From Macrophomina tecta (Eukaryota > Ascomycota > Dothideomycetes > Botryosphaeriales > Botryosphaeriaceae): DNA of 64,000 nt. The position numbers were made by a program, and so were the translations under genes. Position 1 is the stretch's first letter; each line of letters starts with the position of its first letter. The notes below the pieces were generated by a model. That model saw only the letters and a list, made by a program, of their open reading frames with translations. It searched no databases and was not told the origin of the DNA. Positions 56,916 through 64,000 of this stretch are shown here, in pieces. The stretch lies in the NCBI GenBank assembly GCA_024180945.1, contig JAKSGN010000033.1, forward strand, positions 372,001 through 436,000, given 5' to 3'.

Positions 56916-59068
56916 ATGGAACCATTCGACGCAGCAGTCTCCGTCCTCACCATCATTGAGCTTACGCACAAAGCTGTCTTTTCACTTTACGAATCCTATC
57001 GCACAATCAAAGCCGCCGATGACGACCGATTCCACATCATTCGCGAACTCCGTGACTTACAACGCGTGCTCGACCGGACTTTGGACATCATTTCCAATCA
57101 AAATTTGCCAACCGAGGCGCAAAGAGACCATATTGGGAAACTTCTGGCTTATCTTGAGGACAAGGAAGTCCGGTTGTCGCCTGCAAGGACGAGATTATCG
57201 CCATTCAAGAAATACTAGAGAATCATAAAAGAAAGTTATCATGGCCTTTTGAGAAAGAAGGACATTCAGGAACGACTCCTTAAGGTTGAGCGGCACAAGA
57301 GCAGGCTTTCATCGGCGATGCATGCGAGCTCTATGTGAGATTATCCTAAGCCCGCGGCGTCCGTTAGCTTCCTCACATCTAAGCTTACTAAAAATTTCCA
57401 GCGAAACGATTATGGCAGTCGAGTCCATCCTGAGAACCCAATCAGGCATGCTGTCTTCCCATATCAGAAGAGAATCCGAGTCCGCTATTCTCACGTGGCT
57501 GATGAGTCCGGATGTTCAGAGCAACCTCATTTCCGCCGTAGAGAAACGCCAGCCCGGGAGTGGAGAATGGCTGCTGCAGTCGGATAATTTCAAGAGATGG
57601 CTGGATGCAGCTAGCCAACGAAGACCATATTCGGGGATGCCTTGATGATCTCATCTTTGAGTCCCTACACAATAGACCCGGCGCATATGTGAACTAGCAT
57701 CGACTCTATTGCGCTGACCAGCCGGCTAGGAACCATCAGGACTGGACGTTCCACGTGCAAGAATGAGCCAAAAGAGACAAAGACTGGCTGATTCGGAGAC
57801 ACCGGATACGTCGACCGCTGTTCAATGCTGCTCGCTGGAACCTGTGGCGCGTCGTCGAAAAGCTCATCCGCGCGGGAGAGGATGTGAATGCGTGGAACAG
57901 CGGCAACTGGTCGGCCATGCACATAGCGGCACAGGAGGCGTCGCTTGAGTCCGTTGAGCTGCTTGTCCGACTGGGAAATGTGAACATCAACCAGGCGGAC
58001 TGTGCTGGCTTCCGGCCATTACACAGCGCAGCAGTCTGGAAGAAAAATCCCCACATCGTCGAGTGGCTGTTGCAGAATAGCGCAGATGCACAAGCTTCAA
58101 GCCACATTGGAGGATTGCCACTGCAGGGTGCGGCATTCCATAGCGCACCGGAAGTTGTCGCCACGATGCTGCGCAATGGTGTAAACCCGCGCACTTTTTG
58201 TGAGCATTATCACAACGAAACTGTATTCCTGGCAACACTGCTGCAGCATGCCGCTTATTCGGGGAGCATACGGTGCATCGAGCTGCTCTTGGAGAATGGT
58301 GCTGGGCTCGAGGATCAACCAACTGAAGCAAGGGTTGGCTCTGCTCTGCATGCCGCTACCCTCGGCTGTCAGCTTAGTGCAGCGAGATTCCTGATGACGA
58401 AGGGTGTAGACCCCAGCCTCAAAGCTGGGCAGTACGGAACTGTTCTTGCAGCGGCGGCCTACGGAGGAGACAGGGATATGTTTGGAGCCCTTCTGGACGC
58501 GGGTGTCCCGTACGAAGAATTTGCCCTGGAAGAAGCAGCAGCCTGGAAAGATCTCATCACGGTGGAGCGCCACTCATTCATCGAGGAGATTTTCACCCGA
58601 CCCGGCGAACAATTCTGCTCCAGTATTCTTGAAGCTGCCAAGAGGGGTCTGGAAGTGATGGTTTGCCGCTTCATCGAGGAAGGTGCGGAGATTGAGGCAA
58701 CAGAACACTTTCACCTCCGCTCTCCGCTCAACTGGGCCGCCACCAATGGCCATCTCCCCGTAGTGGAATTGCTGGCCGAGGCGGGTGCCTCCGTGCATCG
58801 TGTCAACCGCTTGCCTCAGTCACCTTTCATTGTCGCTTGTATCGGGGGACACTCAGATGTGGTAAAATATTTGCTGTCGAAAGGGGCTGGGTTGCTTCAT
58901 CGGGATCATGAATCGCGTACCGGCCTTATTTTGGCTGAAATGGGCGGCCATGCGCAGTTGGCTGAGCTTTTACGCGGACTAGAACAGGGCACCAAAACAT
59001 TTGAGTGTGAAGGAAAGACGTTTGTTTATGATATCTCTAAAAGACGGTGCGTTGCCCTTTTGCGATGA
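56916..59068 (+). pseudogene. NLR-like (STAND) ankyrin gene, decayed, NACHT domain missing
   Basis: Order of parts: a fungal STAND N-terminal domain (MEPFDAAVSVLTIIELTHKA ... LRDLQRVLDRTLDII), an intron at 57335-57401, the pre-NACHT linker (SAILTWLMSP, GSGEWLLQSDNFKRWLDA), then ankyrin repeats from about 57770 to 59068 (RPLFNAARWNLWRVVEKLI ... LLSKGAGLLHRDHESRTGL). In intact relatives a P-loop NACHT ATPase stands between linker and repeats; here the linker stops at 57645 and only about 120 bp separate it from the repeats. Two compensating frameshifts lie near 57168 and 57250, with a stop between them in the original frame. The ankyrin block alone is open from about 57763. Intact members act in nonself recognition and cell death; this one cannot signal by NTP hydrolysis. 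Confidence 0.75.
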
Positions 59069-59148
59069 GTTTTGGCATGATAAACACCATGAGAATTCAA
59101 AACAGCAGCCTACCGAGGAGAAACATGGTCCACACGGGAACAGCAAGC

Positions 59149-60219
59149 TCATACTCCGGTTTTGAATGGATGTTTGAAGCACACCTTGCGAAAGCTCGAC
59201 CCCTGCGCGCAGTGTTCCTCCAAGTAACGCAAATTGCCATCAATTGTGCCTTCGACCACTTCCACATTTGGGATACGGAAGCCGTCACCGTAGCTCTTCA
59301 GCACCCAATCGAGTGCTTTGCGGACTCTTGCCGCCTTCTCCGGGAGGGGAGGTATAGTAATGATCTTGGCGGTCCCCGGCAATTGGATCGTGAAGGGGAG
59401 ATCCAGCGTTGCCACAGGCATCTTGGCTTTCGGATGGACGGTTGAAGAGATGAAAATTGCTGATTCAGTACCGCATTGAACAGCCGTGTCTGCTGTCTTT
59501 TGCTGCGAATTGCCAACAGCGTCGAAAATGCGCCCCAAGGAGATACCGGCATTCGCTGCTGCGTCTCGTATAGTAGAGACGACATGAGGGTCCCTGTAGT
59601 CGAATGTGTGTGTGGCGCCCAGCTCCCTTAAAGCAGCATGGTTTGCTGGGGACGCGGTGGTGAAGATATGTCGGACCCCAATGGTCCTGGCGAACTGGAT
59701 AGTCATGAAGCCAAGGCTTGATGCTCCACCCCAGATGAGCAGCGGGGGCTGCACATCGCCTGGGCGAGACTCATCCGGCAATGGATACTCCAGGAGATTG
59801 AAGAATGCATCCGCTGCCGTCCGTACAGAGACCGACAGACAGGCTGCGTGGTCGAGAGGCAGGTTCTCCGGAATTGGGAATGTGAGCTGGTCCGTTGCTA
59901 TGAGGAAGTTCTGGTGTGTTCCAAAGTGGGCTGGCCTTCCGATGGATGACGGAGTGCACCCAGCGATGCGGTCTCCAACGTTATACTTCGAGCCCGGTCC
60001 AACTTCCGTGACGGTTCCGCTAAAGTCATACCCAGCGACTGTGTCCCGGATCCCTAGCTCACGGCCGTGCTTAACGTCGGCTGGATTGATTCCCGAGTAC
60101 TCCACCTGGACGAGCACCTGAGCACGGTCCGGCTCTGGTAGAGCACTGAAGTGCTTGACCTCCAGGCCTGCCTGGGAGTTGACCCAGATAGCTTCGTTCG
60201 GTACTGTGCTTCCGCTCAT
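59149..60219 (-). CDS. Medium-chain dehydrogenase/reductase, zinc-type family (356 aa)
   Basis: An intronless NAD(P)H-dependent oxidoreductase of the MDR superfamily. The N-terminal GroES-like domain (VLVQVEYSGINPADVKHG, GYDFSGTVTEVG, VGDRIAG) is followed by a Rossmann domain with GGASSLGFMTIQFARTIGV as cofactor-binding segment and LGATHTFDYRD after it. Cysteine and histidine zinc ligands of classical alcohol dehydrogenases are not evident, so it is closer to the quinone/enoyl reductase branch, which includes trans-acting enoyl reductases of polyketide clusters. No polyketide synthase lies in the window, so that role is unproven. Length is complete for the family. Its stop lies 80 bp beyond the convergent ankyrin relic. 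Confidence 0.92.
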   Translation of the reverse strand: MSGSTVPNEAIWVNSQAGLEVKHFSALPEPDRAQVLVQVEYSGINPADVKHGRELGIRDTVAGYDFSGTVTEVGPGSKYNVGDRIAGCTPSSIGRPAHFGTHQNFLIATDQLTFPIPENLPLDHAACLSVSVRTAADAFFNLLEYPLPDESRPGDVQPPLLIWGGASSLGFMTIQFARTIGVRHIFTTASPANHAALRELGATHTFDYRDPHVVSTIRDAAANAGISLGRIFDAVGNSQQKTADTAVQCGTESAIFISSTVHPKAKMPVATLDLPFTIQLPGTAKIITIPPLPEKAARVRKALDWVLKSYGDGFRIPNVEVVEGTIDGNLRYLEEHCAQGSSFRKVCFKHPFKTGV

Positions 60220-60764
60220 GATTGGACAGCAGGGGCAGGGATCATGTAGAATATGGAGAGCCGGATCCGCGAAAACAAAGTTAGAGTTTTAGAAGCGATG
60301 CTCGCGACGCAATGGTTAGGGGCAGTTCGCCTATAAGTTAACTCGACCCGCCTCCCGATGTGGTCCACTATCTCGCCGTCGTTGGGTGTGCTCGGCCGAC
60401 TGAGCCCGCGATAAGCAATCCTCCGCACTAAGCGAAAGAGAGACATTGTGCAGATATCCCGCTTGAGGAGCTTGCATTCAAATACAGCTGTTAAAGAAAT
60501 GTATCCTGCTGGGCTCGTCACTGCTCTTGTGATAAGGATGAGCGCGAAAACAGCGCTCCACGGGACATTGGCAGTTTCTCAGGCTTTGATTTGGGCGAAA
60601 GCCGACAGGAAAGATGCATGGCCGTGAATCTGAACATCCGTGACCATCAAGGGGTATGTGTCGAAGGCGCGTCTTCTGGAGGACCGCCGCTCTGCTATTA
60701 ATTAAGATGCTCCTTTTGTTACCCCGCTCTGCGAAATGACCCAAAGACTGAACGGTAGGGGTTA
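60220..60764. other. Intergenic region, promoter of the MDR gene
   Basis: About 540 bp without a gene, ending at the left target duplication (60757-60764) of hAT copy 2. Confidence 0.5.
60757..60764. repeat. hAT copy 2 target-site duplication (left)
   Basis: AGGGGTTA is repeated exactly at 63625-63632 on the other side of the element. Confidence 0.95.
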
Positions 60765-63624
60765 CAGGGTGGCAATCAATTCAATCAACGTCAATATCGG
60801 GTCCAGATTGATTGATTGATAGGATTTTCCAATAAGGTCAAATTGATTGATCAATAAGGTGTTGATATTGATTGAATTGAATTGATTGACACACGGTTCA
60901 CGTAGCAAAATCTCGTGATGCTTGGCATAGTGTTGAGATTGATAGCCATACAATCTAGCTAACTCTTGCTAGCTATAGCTACTCCCGCGTGTATAGAGTC
61001 CTCAACTTCTTTCAATGATGCCTTCTGCGTTCCATGAGCGTAGTATCTGCCCAACTGCTATAGTATTTGCCTCCAGCCTATTGCGCAATGGCGTCACCAT
61101 TTGTCCTGCCAAACTGAATATCCTCTCCACCTCTGCCGACATTGCCGGTATAGAAAAGAGGTCCAGAGCCATACGTGATAGGCGGGGGTATTGCTGGCGG
61201 CGTAGTATCCAGTAATCAACTGGATTGGTGACTGCGTCATCTGTAGGAGAGGTATCGAGCTGCCAGTAGGTGTACTCATCCTCGGTCAGATCTAGATGCT
61301 TGGTCCTCCTGGAGGCAGCAAGCCAGCTGTCAAATTCGCTGAGATGTTCGCGTTTACGCTTCTGCGGTAGCTGTGGGTCCTCAGCAATAGCAATTGACTG
61401 ATACTCATCCTTCCAGAGCTTTAGAACAGCTGCCTTTGCCTTCTTGATCCAGCTCTTCTTGAATGCCCACTGATCCTCAATCCACTCCCAGCGGTAGGCA
61501 GGGTGAAGGGCGCAAGCTGCGACGTAAGCTGGAGTATCATCAAGGAGCTGATAGTACTCATCTAGCTTAGCCCACCCCAAATTGATGTTCACCTTGAAGT
61601 GAGAGTCAGGATACTGATCTGTGCGGATCTTGACCTCCTCCAGCTTGTTCAACAGGTACTCCATGCATGGAAGGACTTCCCATAAGCCGCCAAACCTACC
61701 ACTAGTTGGGTTGGCTTGTAGCCTGATTGTGACTTCATGAAAAGGCTTCAAGATGGAGTGATATTCAGCAAGAGTTGCCCAATCATCTGAGGTTAGATAA
61801 TCATCCACGATTGCCGGCTTGTTCTTTGTCTTAGCTGGCATTGGCTGAGTCCTACTAGCAGTGCGAGGCTTGACGTATTTATCCCATTCTTGAACTTCGT
61901 GGAGGACGAGGGCGTCAATGACTGACTGTAGCTTGATTGCGCGCTCAATCATGGCGGAGGTAGAGTTCCATCGTGTCGCATTATCTTCTATAACCTCGTA
62001 GGTAGGGCCGTTTTCGCCAGTCAACGCTTGCTCGTTCCGCTGAAGTTGGTGCAGTCTCTGATAGACAAGGTTTGAGCGCTGAATCCAGTGGACGATATTG
62101 TGAAGCTTGCCGATAGGGCCCTTCTTGCGCCAGAGTAGGAGCTCAGCGAGTAGCTCCTTTGGCTGAGCGCAGTCGTTCTCGAACGCGTCAGCTTCCTTGC
62201 CAAAGAGGATCTGGCGGACTACCAGGTTTATGATATGGCCAATGCAGCGCAAGCGGCGGTGCTTGTGATTGAAGCCAAACTCTTCAGCTAGCGCGTCCAT
62301 GCACGTGTCGTTGTTTGACGCGTTATCCGTGACAAAGTAGCCAAGTTGCCCTCCAATGCCCCATTCCATAATTATCTGGGCTACCTCTTCCGCAAGGCTG
62401 TCACCAGTATGCCGTCCTTCGGCGTGTGGGAGGCCAATAAGGAACTTGCGAAGCGTGCCAGAGAACGTAAGGAAGAAGACGTTAATACCGAGTAGAGAGA
62501 GGTGATTACACGACGTCCAGCCGTCAAAGGCAAGGTGTATAAGGCCAGGTGAGCTCTGAAGAAGCTCAGCAACGATCCCTTTATGGCGGTTGAATTCATC
62601 AAGTAGCCATTTACGAACAGTAGAGTGTGTTGGAAGGCTGCCAGTAGACGTTACTGCAGGATTCAAATAGCTAAGAACGCGCCTGAATCTCTCACTTTCA
62701 AGCTTGCGGAAAGGAATGTTATCGGATGAGACCCAATCAGTGAGTAGTTGCTGGAAGTACGCCGGATTGAATGATGTGACAAGGCGATTGACAATAGCCT
62801 GCTCTGAAGGCCTATTCGTATCCAGTCCAAGCCGCTGAGCAACTGAAATCTTGGCCCGTTTGACGTGACGCTTCCCTGTAGGATCCTCAACCTTGTGCTC
62901 AGTCACCAGGTGCCTTGCCTGATTATCAGTGCCAGCAGCAGCGAAGCTAGCTGGTTTGTGGGCTTTCTTGTGCACGCAGTACATACAGACCCAGCGGGTA
63001 CGCCCTTCTACGTCCTCAATGTCATATGCGTGCTCCCAAGTCCACCCGCTGCGCTGCTTTGACTCTGTGACATGATATCCACGGAATTTCTGCCATGGGA
63101 AGTACTCCCACCCTTCGCGTACAGGTCCTCGGCCATCAACGGCAAGATTGGTGGGTTGCGCAGGATCTGAGTCCTGTTGAGAGGAAAAGAGGCTAGTGGG
63201 CGCGCTAGAGAGGCTTAAAACAGAGTGTTGATCGTTGCTAGAGTCCATCTTGATAGTGGGAGAGTTGCTGCTGAGCTGCTGAGAAAATGTAGAACGGATC
63301 TGAAAGAGCAGATTCAGCTGTCCCTTCTAGCCATTCTGAGAGAGCGTTTATATACTAGCTGCCAAGAGAATGTGCCCGACACGTTGTGTGCCAAGAGTGT
63401 ATCAGATAAAAGGCTAGCCTGACGTGGCTTGAGCGCCACAAGAGCGAGATGATCATCAAAGCTGCTTTCTATACAAGGTAAGCCGTCAATCAATATCGTC
63501 AATCAACTGGCCCGGAGCAATTGATTGATTGACGAAAATGACAGACCTCAGTTGATTGATTGATTGCCAAGACATTGGTCAATATTGATTGACCGTCAAT
63601 ATTATTGAATTGATTGCCACCCTG
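60765..63624 (-). mobile_element. hAT DNA transposon, copy 2 (complete, inverted)
   Basis: 2,860 bp, exactly the length of copy 1 at 2815-5674 and in opposite orientation. It has the same 21-bp inverted ends (60765-60785, 63604-63624) and the same subterminal TCAATCAAT clusters. The 8-bp duplication AGGGGTTA is perfect. Differences from copy 1 are scattered single bases; I noticed only a handful. The TATATAAA box of the transposase gene lies at 63347-63354 on the minus strand. Confidence 0.97.
61002..63248 (-). CDS. hAT-family transposase (copy 2, 748 aa)
   Basis: Same protein as at 3191-5416 with the full C-terminus: where copy 1 has a stop this copy reads GAA and continues seven residues (EGIIERS). 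Zinc finger, catalytic segments and hATC domain are all intact. One visible substitution is Val for Ile in YEVIEDNA. This copy is the better candidate for an autonomous, active source. Confidence 0.95.
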   Translation of the reverse strand: MDSSNDQHSVLSLSSAPTSLFSSQQDSDPAQPTNLAVDGRGPVREGWEYFPWQKFRGYHVTESKQRSGWTWEHAYDIEDVEGRTRWVCMYCVHKKAHKPASFAAAGTDNQARHLVTEHKVEDPTGKRHVKRAKISVAQRLGLDTNRPSEQAIVNRLVTSFNPAYFQQLLTDWVSSDNIPFRKLESERFRRVLSYLNPAVTSTGSLPTHSTVRKWLLDEFNRHKGIVAELLQSSPGLIHLAFDGWTSCNHLSLLGINVFFLTFSGTLRKFLIGLPHAEGRHTGDSLAEEVAQIIMEWGIGGQLGYFVTDNASNNDTCMDALAEEFGFNHKHRRLRCIGHIINLVVRQILFGKEADAFENDCAQPKELLAELLLWRKKGPIGKLHNIVHWIQRSNLVYQRLHQLQRNEQALTGENGPTYEVIEDNATRWNSTSAMIERAIKLQSVIDALVLHEVQEWDKYVKPRTASRTQPMPAKTKNKPAIVDDYLTSDDWATLAEYHSILKPFHEVTIRLQANPTSGRFGGLWEVLPCMEYLLNKLEEVKIRTDQYPDSHFKVNINLGWAKLDEYYQLLDDTPAYVAACALHPAYRWEWIEDQWAFKKSWIKKAKAAVLKLWKDEYQSIAIAEDPQLPQKRKREHLSEFDSWLAASRRTKHLDLTEDEYTYWQLDTSPTDDAVTNPVDYWILRRQQYPRLSRMALDLFSIPAMSAEVERIFSLAGQMVTPLRNRLEANTIAVGQILRSWNAEGIIERS

Positions 63625-63632
63625 AGGGGTTA

Positions 63633-64000
63633 TCCCGACAGCTTCGTGGTCGCAGGTTTGTTTCATGCCGAATTTGTCGATTAATCATACAGGCTGACCG
63701 GTTACCAGGCACGTCGACCCCTCCGATACCTGGGTCGGGCGCGAAGGACTCGAAGCCTTAGTTGTTTTTTAGTTTTTTTTTTTTTTTTTTTTTTTGAAAT
63801 ATTATTCTTCTCTCAAACTGTAGCAAAGGAAAGCCTGGAAGCCTCATCTTTGCGCGCAGTCTGGCCTAAAATATTGAAGCACGGCCAGGATCGTACAAGC
63901 ACAAGGACTCACGCAAACGACAAACTATTCTATTAGCGTATGAGCAATGACTAATCATGCGACTTCCCTGGAGGTGCGCTGCCTGATCAAAGTAGTATCT
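63633..64000. other. Right-edge region
   Basis: No gene seen in 368 bp. A T-run of 23 bases lies at 63773-63795. Confidence 0.5.

Noticed and set aside
63640..63780. tRNA-like TTCGAGTC string on the minus strand near the T-run
   Set aside because: The supposed T-arm has a mismatch, and no D-arm, anticodon arm or acceptor stem can be paired.

Overview
The window reads as chromosomal DNA of a filamentous ascomycete (Pezizomycotina). Genes carry short GT-AG introns of about 50-130 bp. Plant-cell-wall and secondary-metabolism families are present (pectin methylesterase, GH3 beta-glucosidase, P450s, FAD monooxygenase). Retroelements are almost stripped of CpA/TpG and filled with TpA and TAG stops while CpG is kept, which is the signature of repeat-induced point mutation (RIP). 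Genus or class cannot be fixed from the sequence alone.

Layout. 1-2154: 5' end of a RIP-mutated Ty3/gypsy element on the minus strand, its LTR at 1710-2154. 2155-8261: a SNF2-type helicase-like gene (minus), cut by a 2,860-bp hAT transposon (2815-5674) with a perfect 8-bp target duplication, and cut off at its 3' side by the gypsy LTR. 9314-10440: a hexose-transporter relic without its N-terminal half. 13084-15808: a second, different hAT element with an intact-looking two-exon transposase. 15845-20618: two tandem P450 genes (minus); the first lost its heme-binding exon where the hAT element lies, the second is complete. 22040-30324: a full-length Ty3/gypsy chromovirus with 469-bp LTRs and a TTACC duplication, RIP-degraded, with an un-mutated about 544-bp insertion in RNase H and an antisense ORF before the 3' LTR. 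30414-32126: a third, mutated P450.

34281-60219 is the gene-rich part: secreted glycoside-hydrolase-like protein (minus), APP1-type phosphatidate phosphatase (plus), FAD monooxygenase (minus), pectin methylesterase (plus), Rdh54/Rad54B-type recombination ATPase (minus), RWD protein with a frameshift (plus), wax-synthase-like acyltransferase with one internal stop (plus), four-exon GH3 beta-glucosidase (plus), a decayed NLR-like ankyrin gene without its NACHT domain (plus), and a zinc-type MDR oxidoreductase (minus). 60765-63624 is a second, nearly identical 2,860-bp copy of the first hAT element in inverted orientation with its own 8-bp duplication.

The window is best understood as accessory or transposon-rich chromosome in which several genes are being lost by insertion, RIP, truncation, nonsense mutation and frameshift, set beside ordinary housekeeping and cell-wall genes. 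Relative ages follow from the sequence: gypsy insertion and RIP are old; the small nested insertion and the hAT pair are younger and un-mutated. I found no complete biosynthetic cluster (no PKS, NRPS or terpene cyclase), no CRISPR and no convincing tRNA or rRNA gene. Splice sites were placed by eye from GT-AG consensus and frame continuity.
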